This document shows positions 17,018-26,628 of a stretch of 64,000 nucleotides of DNA, piece by piece. Made by a program: the position numbers and the translations under genes. Every line of letters begins with the position of its first letter. The first letter of the stretch is position 1. The notes beneath the pieces were generated by a model, which was not told the origin of the DNA, did no database searches, and saw nothing but the letters and a program-made list of their open reading frames with translations. The stretch is taken from the NCBI GenBank assembly GCA_002390425.1, contig DGPL01000042.1, forward strand, positions 1 to 64,000. Direction: 5' to 3'. The stretch is from Kordiimonadaceae bacterium UBA4441. GTDB lineage: Bacteria; Pseudomonadota; Alphaproteobacteria; Sphingomonadales; Emcibacteraceae.

Positions 17018-17746
17018 ATGAAAATCATCGCATCACTTATCATTTTCTTTACTGCCACATTTGCAGCAGGCGCAAAAGAAATTCGCGTATTGGCCTTTTC
17101 GCAAGTCGAGCCCGGCATATATCATCATTTATCAAATTTAGATGGTATTGCGCTCATCGAAGAACTCGGCCTTAAAAGAGGGTGGAAAGTTGATGTGACC
17201 CATAATGTGGGTAGTTTTAATGATCAACGTCTTTCAATGTATGATGTTGTCGCCTTTATCAATTCAACGGGTGATATTTTAAATGAAGAACAACAAGCAT
17301 CATTTGAAAAGTATATCCGAAATGGTGGCGGTTATGTCGGCACCCATTCAGCGGCAGACACCGAGCATGATTGGGAATTTTACGGTAAAATGGTTGGTGG
17401 GTATTTCAAAAGCCATCCTGAACGGTCAGACTTGCTCGGATCAACGCATCTAGAAAATAATAATCATCCAGCCCTTGCCCATTTAAAGGAAACCGTCCCC
17501 GCCGTTGAAGAATGGTATGATTATACGGCAAATGTTCGCGGCAAGCCCGGGTTCACAGTACTGATGACTGTTGATGAAAACACCTATGAAGGTGGCATAT
17601 CCGGTGACGATCATCCGATCACGTGGGTCAATGAATTTGAAGGCGGCCGCGCGTTTTACTCGGGGCTTGGTCACTTTTTTCAGAAAGATCATCCGTTTCT
17701 TTCCGAATTATTGATCGGTGGTGTTGAATGGGCCGCGGGAGAATAG
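17018..17746 (+). CDS. Exported ThuA-like protein
   Basis: A 242-residue protein with a signal peptide (MKIIASLIIFFTATFAAGA) and a ThuA-like domain: IRVLAFSQVEPGIYHH, GGGYVGTHSAADTEHDW and GRAFYSGLGHFFQ. ThuA-type proteins have a glutamine-amidotransferase-like fold and take part in use of trehalose and related glycosides via 3-keto intermediates in rhizobia and agrobacteria. The start at 17018 is preferred because GGGA lies 6 bases upstream; 17006 is an alternative. Together with the GMC, TIM-barrel and Gfo/Idh/MocA genes nearby it suggests keto-sugar metabolism, partly outside the cytoplasm. Confidence 0.82.
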   Translation: MKIIASLIIFFTATFAAGAKEIRVLAFSQVEPGIYHHLSNLDGIALIEELGLKRGWKVDVTHNVGSFNDQRLSMYDVVAFINSTGDILNEEQQASFEKYIRNGGGYVGTHSAADTEHDWEFYGKMVGGYFKSHPERSDLLGSTHLENNNHPALAHLKETVPAVEEWYDYTANVRGKPGFTVLMTVDENTYEGGISGDDHPITWVNEFEGGRAFYSGLGHFFQKDHPFLSELLIGGVEWAAGE

Positions 17747-17775
17747 GCAAATTTCTATGAAAGAGAACACCTAAT

Positions 17776-18846
17776 TTGACCTTATTGATCCTCTATTTAT
17801 TACTGGCGTTGGTCGTATCAAGCTTTTGTTCAGTTGCAGAAGCAGTGCTTTTATCCGTGCGTCCTTCTTATGTTGCTGCGTTAAAAAATAAAGGCAGCAA
17901 ATCAGCCATAACGTTAGAAAAACTGACGAACAACTTAGACAGGCCCTTGGCCGCGATTTTAACGGCAAATACTATCGCGCATACTGTTGGTGCCGCGGGT
18001 GTTGGGGCACAATCATCGCTAATATTTGGCAGCAAATATATCGGCTTAACATCGGCCATTTTAACAATTCTTATTCTTGTGCTCTCTGAAATTATCCCAA
18101 AAACATTAGGCGCAAATTACTGGAAACAATTGGCGCCGGTTTTTGCGGTTCTGATTGATTATCTCACTAAAGTATTATCGCCGTTTGTCTGGATGTCTGA
18201 GAAATTAACGCGGGTTATTTCACAGTCCGGCAATAATGAAAACACCTTTAGCCGTTCAGAAATTAAAGCAATGGCAGAAATCGGCACCAAAGAAGGGTTA
18301 CTGCAGCCAAAAGAGCTTAAAATTGTCAACAATCTGATGGGCATCAGCAAATTATCGGTCAGGATGATTATGACCCCTCGCCCCGTGATATTTGCACAGT
18401 CATCAGAAATGACTGTTCAAGAATTTTTCTTAGAACACGATAAAAAACCCTTTTCCCGAATTCCGCTTTATGACGGATCAAGAGATAATATGAATGGGTA
18501 TGTTTTAAAAACGGATCTTTTAATTGCACAGGCAAAAGACCAATTTAACAAGCCGCTTTCAGAATTCAGGCGTGATGTTTTAATGGTTTTGGATACGCGC
18601 ACCACTTCGGATGTTTTTGATTTATTGATGCATGAAAAAAGCCATATGGCCTTGGTGGTTGATGAATTTGGTACGGTGCAGGGATTAATCACCCAAGAAG
18701 ATATCGTTGAAACGCTTATTGGGCTTGAGATCACAGACGAAACAGACTGGGTTGAAGATATGCAGGCACTGGCGCAGCAACGCTGGAAAGATCGCATTAA
18801 GTCAATGGGCATCGACCCAAATGCCCTTAATGATGACGATGAATAA
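17776..18846 (+). CDS. CNNM/DUF21 and CBS-pair membrane protein
   Basis: A 356-residue protein with a DUF21/CNNM membrane domain (about 1-175; NTIAHTVGAAGVGAQ and LSEIIPKTLGANYW are typical) and a tandem CBS pair (about 190-320; MIMTPRPVIFA, LVVDEFGTVQGLITQEDIVETLIG). Family members transport or sense Mg2+/Co2+. Most relatives carry a further CorC_HlyC domain of about 80 residues after the CBS pair; here only a short tail follows, so this is the short form. The start is TTG at 17776 with GAGA upstream; the nearer ATG leads to a stop within five codons. Confidence 0.85.
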   Translation: MTLLILYLLLALVVSSFCSVAEAVLLSVRPSYVAALKNKGSKSAITLEKLTNNLDRPLAAILTANTIAHTVGAAGVGAQSSLIFGSKYIGLTSAILTILILVLSEIIPKTLGANYWKQLAPVFAVLIDYLTKVLSPFVWMSEKLTRVISQSGNNENTFSRSEIKAMAEIGTKEGLLQPKELKIVNNLMGISKLSVRMIMTPRPVIFAQSSEMTVQEFFLEHDKKPFSRIPLYDGSRDNMNGYVLKTDLLIAQAKDQFNKPLSEFRRDVLMVLDTRTTSDVFDLLMHEKSHMALVVDEFGTVQGLITQEDIVETLIGLEITDETDWVEDMQALAQQRWKDRIKSMGIDPNALNDDDE

Positions 18847-18943
18847 TGTAAATCGCAAAAATTTAAAAAGAATTCGGCAATCTGCTTATGCTTAAATGAC
18901 GTAAAAGGGTGGTAAACAAACAAAAGCCGGAGCAAGCGAAATT

Positions 18944-19672
18944 ATGGATCAGTCAATCAAGAACATCGCAATTATTGGTTGCTCAGGCGCAATTGGTGGG
19001 GCTTTTCTAAAAAATCTATCGTCAACTTATCCGAATGCATGCATTAATGCTTTTTCACGCTCTAAACCATTAGATCCTCTCGCAAATATTAACTATCATT
19101 CAATTGATTATATGGACGAAACAAGCATTGAAAAGGCGGCTGGGGTCGCGACGAAAACAGCCAAACTTGATTTGATAATTGTCAGTACCGGAATATTACA
19201 TGAAGAAGGGATGATGCCGGAAAAATCATTAAAAGAGCTTTCCGTCCAAAATTTTCAGCGATTATTTGAGGTGAATACCATTGTTCCCGCCATGATCGCG
19301 AAACACTTTATTCCAAAATTAAATAGAAATAATCGTTCCATTTTCGGGGCTTTGTCGGCGCGCGTTGGTAGTATATCTGATAATCAATTGGGCGGGTGGT
19401 ATTCATACCGAGCGTCAAAATCCGCGCTCAATATGATTATCAAAAATGCGGCGATTGAAACCAATCGAAATAATAAAAAGGCGATAATCGTCGGCCTTCA
19501 TCCGGGGACCGTCGAAAGTGACTTATCAGAACCTTTTAAAAAGAATGTACCGGCAGGAAAATTATTCACACCCGATTATTCAGCCGAAAGGCTCCTGAGT
19601 GTGTTATCCACTTTGTCCGTAGATCATAGCGGGAAATGCTTCGCATGGGACGGAAAAGAAATTTATCCTTAA
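18944..19672 (+). CDS. Short-chain dehydrogenase/reductase, C-factor-like
   Basis: A 242-residue SDR with the nucleotide motif GCSGAIGGAF (about 11-20), the catalytic Tyr-Lys pair in YRASKSAL and the post-active-site LHPGTVESDLSEPF. It resembles the CsgA/C-factor branch, whose natural substrates are mostly unknown. It stands alone, with the terminator at 19690 downstream. Confidence 0.85.
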   Translation: MDQSIKNIAIIGCSGAIGGAFLKNLSSTYPNACINAFSRSKPLDPLANINYHSIDYMDETSIEKAAGVATKTAKLDLIIVSTGILHEEGMMPEKSLKELSVQNFQRLFEVNTIVPAMIAKHFIPKLNRNNRSIFGALSARVGSISDNQLGGWYSYRASKSALNMIIKNAAIETNRNNKKAIIVGLHPGTVESDLSEPFKKNVPAGKLFTPDYSAERLLSVLSTLSVDHSGKCFAWDGKEIYP

Positions 19673-19689
19673 GTCAGTTAAAAAAGAAA

Positions 19690-19721
19690 AAGCCACCACA
19701 GAAATTTATCCGAGGTGGCTT
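19690..19721. terminator. Bidirectional terminator
   Basis: AAGCCACC pairs with GGTGGCTT around a 16-base loop. On the minus strand a long T-rich tail follows, making it a good terminator for the lipoprotein gene; on the plus strand only TTTATA follows, so it is weaker for the SDR gene. Confidence 0.75.
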
Positions 19722-19748
19722 TATACAATTAGTAATTAGCTAGAAAAA

Positions 19749-19940
19749 TTATTGGTTTTCTAGTGCTTCTAATTCTTCAGCGCGTTTCATTGCTTCTTCG
19801 CGTGCTTCATCTGTTGCTTCTTCAGTCGCTGCTTGCATTTCTGAAGCTGCTTCTGACATTGAATTTTCTTCTTTGTTGTCGCCGCATGCAGAAAGAAGGG
19901 CGATAAATGATGTAAGAAGTAATAGTTTAAGAGTATTCAT
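19749..19940 (-). CDS. Small lipoprotein, Ala/Glu-rich
   Basis: A 63-residue protein. A lipoprotein signal (MNTLKLLLLTSFIALLSAC, lipobox LSAC, lipidated Cys at 19) is followed by an acidic, probably helical tail rich in Ala, Glu and Met (SEAASEMQAATEEATDEARE). It should be anchored to the envelope. The start at 19940 follows a CGAGGAT ribosome site; an upstream in-frame start would bury the signal. No known family. A similarly composed tail occurs in the small protein at 51072. Confidence 0.75.
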   Translation of the reverse strand: MNTLKLLLLTSFIALLSACGDNKEENSMSEAASEMQAATEEATDEAREEAMKRAEELEALENQ

Positions 19941-20077
19941 AATATCCTCGTTTTTTTTAAATGCTTTATTTAGCAATACTAGTTTCGTTCAAAAAGAGTA
20001 TCCCATTAAAGTGACACGGGAACGGTATCTATTATATTTTTTTACAAAATGGAAGTAGTATTACTAAAAAAATGGCC

Positions 20078-21301
20078 TTAATCAGCCATTTCTTTTTTCG
20101 ATTCTAATTTCACATTCTTAAATGTGGCCATGAATAAAAGTGCAATAGCAAAAGCAAATACGGCCGGTATCATCCAAATCGTCGTCCAGTCACGCACGCC
20201 ATCCGCTGTGAATGCATCAACAACGCGACCCGATGTTGCCGTACCAATCGCTAGCCCCACACCATATGTTAAAATGGCAATGAAGCTTTGTGCGCTTGAA
20301 CGAATTTCAGGACCCGCTTTATGATCAACATAAATGTGACCTGTGACAAAAAAGAAATCGTAACAAACGCCATGCAAAACAATACCAAGGTAAACAAGTG
20401 CCGCTAAGCTTTCCATATCACCCGTCGCAAAGAGACCGTAGCGCACGACCCAAGCAAACATACCAACAAGCAGCATCCATTTAACGCCAAGCTTACGGAA
20501 GAAGAAAGGCATAATCACAAGGAAAACGGCTTCTGACATTTGTCCCATCGTCATTTTGGCGGCTACGCCTTCCATACCGATTTCATTTAAATAAAGGTTG
20601 GCAAAGGAATAATAAAAAGCAAGGGGTATTGATATCAATAAAGAAGAGATTGCAAAAATTGCAAAAGACCTGTCCTTCATTAAAGCGAAACTTTCAAAAC
20701 CGAATACATCACCTACGGTTACTTTTTTCCCTTTGGATTTTGGTGGTGTATTTGGAAGGGTAAAACTATATAACCCGAGAAGTACAGAGCCTATTGCCGC
20801 CAATTTCATGGGTACTGATGTGGCTTCAACATTTTCAACTTGGGTGCCAAGCACGAATGTGATGATTAAACCTGCAACGATCCAACCAATAGTGCCCCAT
20901 ACCCGAATGCGAGGGAATTGGGCATCAGGTTCATCAAGTTGATAAAAGGAAATAGAATTAGCCAGTGCCATTGTCGGCATATAGCAAGCATTATAAATTA
21001 ATAGACCGAGTATTATATCATCAGTCCCCTGAATATCTGAAACATTATAAAGGACCGCAGCACCAACAAGGTGAAGAACAGCCATCACCTTTTCAGCAGG
21101 AAAGAAACGATCCGCAATAAGGCCAACGAAGAGAGGCGCAATAATTGCACCGATGTTATTGGTTAAATACGCCGTGCCGATTTCAGTTCCGCTAAAGCCG
21201 ATTTCATTTAGGTAGCTTCCCAACGTAACAAACCAAGCGCCCCAGATAAAAATCTGCAAGAACATCATAATACTGAGCTGGCTGTATATTTTTCTATTCA
21301 T
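20078..21301 (-). CDS. MFS permease of the nucleoside:H+ symporter (NupG-like) type
   Basis: A 407-residue transporter with 12 predicted helices. The opening FLQIFIWGAWFVTLGSYL and the segment GTAYLTNNIGAIIAPLFVGLIADRFFPAEK are typical of the NHS family. Relatives in heterotrophic marine bacteria often sit with GMC oxidoreductases and xylose-isomerase-like proteins and are thought to take up sugars or glycosides rather than nucleosides. It is divergent from exactly such genes here, across a LacI-type operator. Confidence 0.85.
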   Translation of the reverse strand: MNRKIYSQLSIMMFLQIFIWGAWFVTLGSYLNEIGFSGTEIGTAYLTNNIGAIIAPLFVGLIADRFFPAEKVMAVLHLVGAAVLYNVSDIQGTDDIILGLLIYNACYMPTMALANSISFYQLDEPDAQFPRIRVWGTIGWIVAGLIITFVLGTQVENVEATSVPMKLAAIGSVLLGLYSFTLPNTPPKSKGKKVTVGDVFGFESFALMKDRSFAIFAISSLLISIPLAFYYSFANLYLNEIGMEGVAAKMTMGQMSEAVFLVIMPFFFRKLGVKWMLLVGMFAWVVRYGLFATGDMESLAALVYLGIVLHGVCYDFFFVTGHIYVDHKAGPEIRSSAQSFIAILTYGVGLAIGTATSGRVVDAFTADGVRDWTTIWMIPAVFAFAIALLFMATFKNVKLESKKEMAD

Positions 21302-21370
21302 TTATTCCTCCCTCGCTGTATAGTTAGCGATAAGAAGATAGCCGATAACATCATTATTGACTAGCAGAAA

Positions 21371-21384
21371 TGTAATCGGTTACA
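21371..21384. promoter_or_regulatory. LacI-family operator
   Basis: TGTAATCGGTTACA fits the LacI/GalR-type pattern TGTAANCGNTTACA with the central CG. It lies between the divergent permease and isomerase genes. No LacI-family gene is in the window, so the regulator must be encoded elsewhere. Confidence 0.6.
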
Positions 21385-21410
21385 GAAAGTGTAGGAGATA
21401 AGGAAACAAA

Positions 21411-22343
21411 ATGAAATTGGGAATTCAAAGCGCAATCCTTGACGGCATGACATATGAAGAAGTGGTCGATTTTGCCGCTGAAAATGATTTTGAGTGCGTT
21501 GAATTCATGTGCTGGCCACCACTTAAAGAAGGCGATAAAGCAGAGCGAAAATACGCAGGCGTTACCCATATTGATGTGGTCAATTTTACTGAAGATAAAG
21601 CAAAATATATTAATGACTATGCTGCCTCAAAAGGCATTGAAATCAGTGCGCTTGGTTATTATCCAAATGTTCTGTGTCCTGATGATTATGAAGCGAAGAT
21701 TTATATTGATCATATAAAACACGTTATTAATGCCTCTAATATGCTTGGTATAAATATTGTCACTACCTTTATTGGGAATGACTGGCATAAAAACGTTGAT
21801 GATACTTGGCCGAAAATGGTTAAAATTTGGCAACCGCTATTGGAATACGCCAAATCAAAAAATACGAAAATTTCCATTGAAAACTGCGCGATGTTTTTCA
21901 CCGATGATGAGTGGCCAGCGGGCAAAAATATTGCCTATAGCCCCAAAATATGGCGGCGGTTATTCGCAGAGTTTAAAGGATATGAGCTAGGTTTAAATTA
22001 TGATCCATCGCATCTTGTTTGGATGCAAATGAACCATGAAAAACCATGGAACGCGTTTTTCGACCGCATATATCACGCCCATGCAAAGGATGTCACGGTG
22101 CACCAAGAAAAACTTGATGATGTGGGTACAATGGCTAATCCGCTTGAATATCATACCCCACGTATTCCAGGACGTGGTGATGTAGATTGGGGAGAATATA
22201 TTCATGTTATGAAACAAGCAGGCTATAAAGGGGCCTTCTGCATCGAAGTCGAAGATGCAGATTATGAGGGAAGCCTTGACGCACGAAAGCAATCACTTAT
22301 TGATAGTGGTAATCATCTACGACCCTTTATTAAAGGATCATAA
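21411..22343 (+). CDS. Sugar phosphate isomerase/epimerase (xylose-isomerase-like TIM barrel)
   Basis: A 310-residue AP-endonuclease-2/xylose-isomerase-like barrel. Likely metal ligands are the Glu in KISIENCAMF, Asp/His in NYDPSHLVW, His in IYHAHAKDV and Glu in FCIEVEDADYEGS. Such enzymes isomerise or epimerise sugars, including 3-keto sugars. The SD is GGAGATAAGG before the ATG. The stop abuts the ATG of the GMC oxidoreductase with no gap, so the two are translationally linked and probably act on the same substrate. Confidence 0.87.
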   Translation: MKLGIQSAILDGMTYEEVVDFAAENDFECVEFMCWPPLKEGDKAERKYAGVTHIDVVNFTEDKAKYINDYAASKGIEISALGYYPNVLCPDDYEAKIYIDHIKHVINASNMLGINIVTTFIGNDWHKNVDDTWPKMVKIWQPLLEYAKSKNTKISIENCAMFFTDDEWPAGKNIAYSPKIWRRLFAEFKGYELGLNYDPSHLVWMQMNHEKPWNAFFDRIYHAHAKDVTVHQEKLDDVGTMANPLEYHTPRIPGRGDVDWGEYIHVMKQAGYKGAFCIEVEDADYEGSLDARKQSLIDSGNHLRPFIKGS

Positions 22344-24038
22344 ATGGCAGAAGAATTTGATGCAATTGTTGTAGGATCCGGCATATCGGGCGGTTGGGCG
22401 GCAAAAGAATTTTGTGAGAAAGGCTTTAAAACCCTGCTTATAGAAAGAGGCCGTCAAGTTGAAGCCGGTGAATACCCCACCGAAGGGAAAGCACCTTGGG
22501 AATTGCCGAACCATGGCCGCACATCAAGAGAAGAGCTTGATAAGGATTATTTCTTTCAACGACAAACAGGTATTGATGAACAACACAAGCATTTCTTCAT
22601 CAAAGATTCTGAAAAACCATATGGCCAAGAAGAAGAAAAACCATTCACATGGATCAGAGGTCATCAATTAGGCGGCAAATCATTAACATGGGGACGTGTT
22701 GCTCTTCGCTTAAGTGATCTTGATTTTGAAGCCAATAAAAAAGACGGGCATGGAAACGATTGGCCCATAAGGTATAAAGACATTGCCCCCTGGTATGATT
22801 ATGTAGAAAAATTCGCGGGCATCAGTGGATCGATTGAAAACATCCCGCATTTACCGGACGGTATATTCCAGCCGCCCATGGAAATGAATTGCATTGAGCA
22901 ATTCGTAAAAGAAAAGCTTGATGAAAATTATTCAGATAGAAAAATTATTCCAAGCAGAACCGCTAATTTAACGGAACCAACCGAGGAGCAATTAGAGCTC
23001 GGTAGAAGCGCTTGCCAATATAGAAATCAATGTATGCGGGGATGTTCGTTAGGTGCTTATTTTTCAAGTCAATCAGCGACATTACCCGCGGCGGAACGCA
23101 CCGGAAACCTTACTGTGATATCGGACGCCATTGTAGATAGTGTAATTTATGATGCGAGCAGCAAAAAGGCGAGCGGGGTTAGAGTTATTGATGCAAATAC
23201 CAAAGACAAAACAAAATATTCCGCGAAAGTAATTTTCTTATGTGCATCGGCCCTTGGATCAACACACATCATGTTGAATTCAATATCAGAGCGATTCCCA
23301 AATGGAATTGCAAATGACAGTAGTGTCCTTGGGCATTATTTAATGGATCATATTTTCCATGCTGGTGCCCGTGGGCGTTATGGCGGGTTACAGGAACATT
23401 ATGAAAAAGGGCGGCGTCCCAATGCCATTTATATTCCAAGATTTAGAAATGTGGATGCTGATCAATCAGGATTTTTAAGGGGCTATGGTTACGAAGGATG
23501 GTCGTCACGGGTGCCAAATCGAAATGCGGCCAGTGAAAGTGTTGAATACGGCGCAAAGTTTAAACAGAAAATGCAGGGTGTTGGCGAATGGGAATTTGAA
23601 ATTATGGGTTTTGGCGAAATGTTACCCCGTTTTGAAAATCATGTCAGACTTGATCGAATAAAAACCGACCAATGGGGCATTCCGCTTTTACATACATCAT
23701 GTGAGCATGGCGAAAATGAACAATTGATGCTCGAAGATATTAAAAATTCAGCCATTGAAATGCTTGAGGTAGCAGGGCTTCATGATATTGAAGGATATAT
23801 TAATCCAAAACCACCAGGGTTATGTATTCATGAAATGGGTACCGCCAGAATGGGACGTGATCCCAAAGAAAGCATTTTAAACGGGTTTAATCAAAGTCAT
23901 AATGTTGATAATTTATTTGTAACCGATGGCGCGGCAATGGTATCAACTGCTTGCCAGAACCCCTCATTGACTTATATGGCGTTAACGGCACGGGCCGTTG
24001 ATTACGCAGTTTCACAAATGAAAAATGGGCTTATTTAA
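22344..24038 (+). CDS. GMC family oxidoreductase
   Basis: A 564-residue FAD enzyme. The N-terminal dinucleotide motif is VVGSGISGGWAAKEF (about 10-24), with GHQLGGKSLTWGRVALR in the FAD-linked loop. The C-terminal catalytic region has CIHEMGTARMG and CQNPSLTYMALTARA with the His/Asn pair. It resembles the large subunit of membrane-linked glucoside 3-dehydrogenases and 2-ketogluconate-type enzymes. Those usually have a small Tat-exported subunit next to them; none is seen here, so the electron acceptor is unclear. It has no signal peptide of its own. Confidence 0.87.
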   Translation: MAEEFDAIVVGSGISGGWAAKEFCEKGFKTLLIERGRQVEAGEYPTEGKAPWELPNHGRTSREELDKDYFFQRQTGIDEQHKHFFIKDSEKPYGQEEEKPFTWIRGHQLGGKSLTWGRVALRLSDLDFEANKKDGHGNDWPIRYKDIAPWYDYVEKFAGISGSIENIPHLPDGIFQPPMEMNCIEQFVKEKLDENYSDRKIIPSRTANLTEPTEEQLELGRSACQYRNQCMRGCSLGAYFSSQSATLPAAERTGNLTVISDAIVDSVIYDASSKKASGVRVIDANTKDKTKYSAKVIFLCASALGSTHIMLNSISERFPNGIANDSSVLGHYLMDHIFHAGARGRYGGLQEHYEKGRRPNAIYIPRFRNVDADQSGFLRGYGYEGWSSRVPNRNAASESVEYGAKFKQKMQGVGEWEFEIMGFGEMLPRFENHVRLDRIKTDQWGIPLLHTSCEHGENEQLMLEDIKNSAIEMLEVAGLHDIEGYINPKPPGLCIHEMGTARMGRDPKESILNGFNQSHNVDNLFVTDGAAMVSTACQNPSLTYMALTARAVDYAVSQMKNGLI

Positions 24039-24040
24039 AA

Positions 24041-26482
24041 TTAATATGAAATTCTATTAGACGGGATGGTAATGGACGCCGTTGTCCCTAAACCATATTC
24101 ACTTTCTAATTTGAATTTACCATTGTGAAGTTCAACTAATTTTTGAACAATTGAGAGCCCAAGTCCAGTGCCTTCTTCGTTCAAATCAGAATCCGCATGA
24201 ACCTGTTCAAAAGGATTTAAAACTTTATCGATGCGGTCGCTTGGAATGCCGATGCTGTTATCTTTAATATCAACAACAATATTGCCATTTCGGTTCGCTG
24301 AAACATTACATTCCACATAACCGTCATCCCCCGTAAATTTAATTGAGTTTGAAATTAAATTAATGAAGATACGCTTTATTGCGCTTTCATCACCACTGAC
24401 AGTAGCAGAAGAAATTTTATCCTCGGCATCATATGTTAATGTTATGTTTTTTGCTTCCGCTTGCGGGGAAAGCATCGTGAAAACTTCTTTAATGCTTTTT
24501 TCGAAATTAAAAGTATTTTCTTCTATTTGCCATTTACCCGCTTCAATTTTTGATAAATCAAGAATATCTTTAATGACAGTTGATAAATGTTCCCCACTGT
24601 TTTTAATCTCTGTTAAATATTCTTTATGTCGATCTGATTTCACATCACCGCCTACGCCGCCAAGCATGGCTTCTGAAAAACCAATAATTGCATTTAATGG
24701 TGTTCTTATTTCATGGCTCATATTGGCAAGGAATGCCGATTTAGCTTGATTTGCTTGTTCAGCCTCTGATTGAGCCAACTTAGCCACACGCTGTGATTTA
24801 ATCAGCTCCCGTTCAATTTCCTTACGACGTTCGACTTCACGACGAAGACCGTAATTCCAGATCAAAATTAAAACCACAATCACTAAACCAATAAATAGAA
24901 CTTGCCATACCAAAGTATAATTGATTTCAGGTTCTGATTGAAAACCAATCCAAGCTCTTGAAATTTCTGCTTTTTCCTCTGCTGAAACTGATCTTAGTGC
25001 TTTTTGCATTGCGCTTGCAAGAAGTGGTAAATCCTTTCGAATGCCAAATGCGTTCTCAGCACGGTATGGCGTGTCACCCACGACAGTAATATTTGTCAAT
25101 CCCTCAGTATTCACAATATTTGTTACATTTGGGATACTGCCAACAAATGCATCAACTTCACCCAGAGCAACCATGCGAAGAGCATCCGCCGACGTTTCTG
25201 CACCGACCACTTCAATAGTTGGATAATCCCTTTCAATTGATTCTTTAATCGCATCTCCGTTCACTTGCGCAATTTTGCGTCCTGAAAGGCTATCCAGATT
25301 GCCATAAATTTCACCATTCTCACGGGCAAAAACCATGTGAACAACATCAATATATGAAGCTATAAATGTAAGGAATTCCCTACGTTCCTCAGTAATTGAG
25401 GCAAAAGTAATTAATTGAGTATCGCCGCTTTTTATCTTCTCTAGCGCCTGTTGCCAGTTTTCGGCGCCGCCATTCCTAAACTCTATGCCAAGTTTATCGC
25501 CGATTAACTTTAAATATGCCCCTGTCATGCCCGAAATATTTCCCTCATCATCTAGAAACTCTAGTGGTGCCTGATTTAGGTCTATGGACACATCAATAAC
25601 TCTATTAGCAGATAACCAAGTTTTCTCCTCTGGAGTAAGGCCAATTCCATCTGATATTACAAAGTTCTGCTGGGTTTGCCATTTTTCAGCAATATCACGA
25701 AATTCCATCGCTGAAACCGCCGCCATCCCTTTTGATAAAATTGAGTTGAGTTCGGGCCAATCTTTTCTTGCCGCCAGTCTTATAAGATCGGCATTTTCGG
25801 TTTCTGGGAAAAATTTATCGCCGACTACTTCTATGCCTGGCAATAAATTCGTTCTGATCATATACCTTGAAACCGGTAAAATGTCCGCATGTATGTCAAT
25901 TGCCCCTGCGGAAAGTGCCTTTAAAGCCTCAACCGTACTATCAAATTTTATAATGTTAAGATGAGAATAATCCTCTGTATAAATCCTATCAGAAATAGAT
26001 TCTATAACGACACCTATTCGTTTACCTTTAAGGTCTTCAATAGAATTTATTCTATCGGCGCCTTCTCTTCCAAAATAAACCATCGGCAAATTAAGGTAGG
26101 GATCGGTGAAGTTTAAATATACTTCACGGTCCGGTGTCTTAATAATACTTTGGGCCATATCGATTTCTTTGGCTTCAAGTTTTGCAAGCAAAACATCCCA
26201 TGCATATCCGTTTACATATTCAATTTTTAATCCCACTTTTGAAGCAACCAAATTCAAATAATCAATCGAAAAGCCAATCGCTTCACCATCATCAACAAAA
26301 TCAAGAGGTGCCCATTCCATTTCATTGGTAGACGTAATTACGGGATGTTCTTTAATCCAAGCGATTTCTTCGGGAGTTAATTCGACTTTTGGGTCAATAT
26401 CCTGCGCCATACTGTTTGCATTGATTAAACACAATAAAACCAGCATGAGAGAAGCGATATAGCGCATTTTAAAAAGACGCAT
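24041..26482 (-). CDS. Sensor histidine kinase with two solute-binding domains
   Basis: An 813-residue membrane kinase. Order: signal peptide (ends near ANSMAQ), two SBP_bac_3 domains (about 35-265 and 285-510, each opening with LTPEE..W), one membrane helix (about 520-543), a coiled coil, HisKA with FLANMSHEIRTPLNAIIGF, and an HATPase domain ending in GTGLGLSIVQKLVELHNG. The G1 box reads DNSIGI rather than DTGIGI. The plan is that of BvgS/EvgS sensors but without PAS, receiver or Hpt domains, and no response regulator is adjacent. It presumably senses a periplasmic amino acid or related ligand. Confidence 0.88.
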   Translation of the reverse strand: MRLFKMRYIASLMLVLLCLINANSMAQDIDPKVELTPEEIAWIKEHPVITSTNEMEWAPLDFVDDGEAIGFSIDYLNLVASKVGLKIEYVNGYAWDVLLAKLEAKEIDMAQSIIKTPDREVYLNFTDPYLNLPMVYFGREGADRINSIEDLKGKRIGVVIESISDRIYTEDYSHLNIIKFDSTVEALKALSAGAIDIHADILPVSRYMIRTNLLPGIEVVGDKFFPETENADLIRLAARKDWPELNSILSKGMAAVSAMEFRDIAEKWQTQQNFVISDGIGLTPEEKTWLSANRVIDVSIDLNQAPLEFLDDEGNISGMTGAYLKLIGDKLGIEFRNGGAENWQQALEKIKSGDTQLITFASITEERREFLTFIASYIDVVHMVFARENGEIYGNLDSLSGRKIAQVNGDAIKESIERDYPTIEVVGAETSADALRMVALGEVDAFVGSIPNVTNIVNTEGLTNITVVGDTPYRAENAFGIRKDLPLLASAMQKALRSVSAEEKAEISRAWIGFQSEPEINYTLVWQVLFIGLVIVVLILIWNYGLRREVERRKEIERELIKSQRVAKLAQSEAEQANQAKSAFLANMSHEIRTPLNAIIGFSEAMLGGVGGDVKSDRHKEYLTEIKNSGEHLSTVIKDILDLSKIEAGKWQIEENTFNFEKSIKEVFTMLSPQAEAKNITLTYDAEDKISSATVSGDESAIKRIFINLISNSIKFTGDDGYVECNVSANRNGNIVVDIKDNSIGIPSDRIDKVLNPFEQVHADSDLNEEGTGLGLSIVQKLVELHNGKFKLESEYGLGTTASITIPSNRISY

Positions 26483-26628
26483 TCAATATAACCCTGTTAT
26501 TCAATTCTTATTAATTTTGCCACCTTATATGAAGAATAATACGATTTGGTTAATTTTTACGTTAAATATTTTTATGATTAAATTTCAAAAATCTTGTGAA
26601 AAGGAATTTTATTTCATATGGTTTCAAC

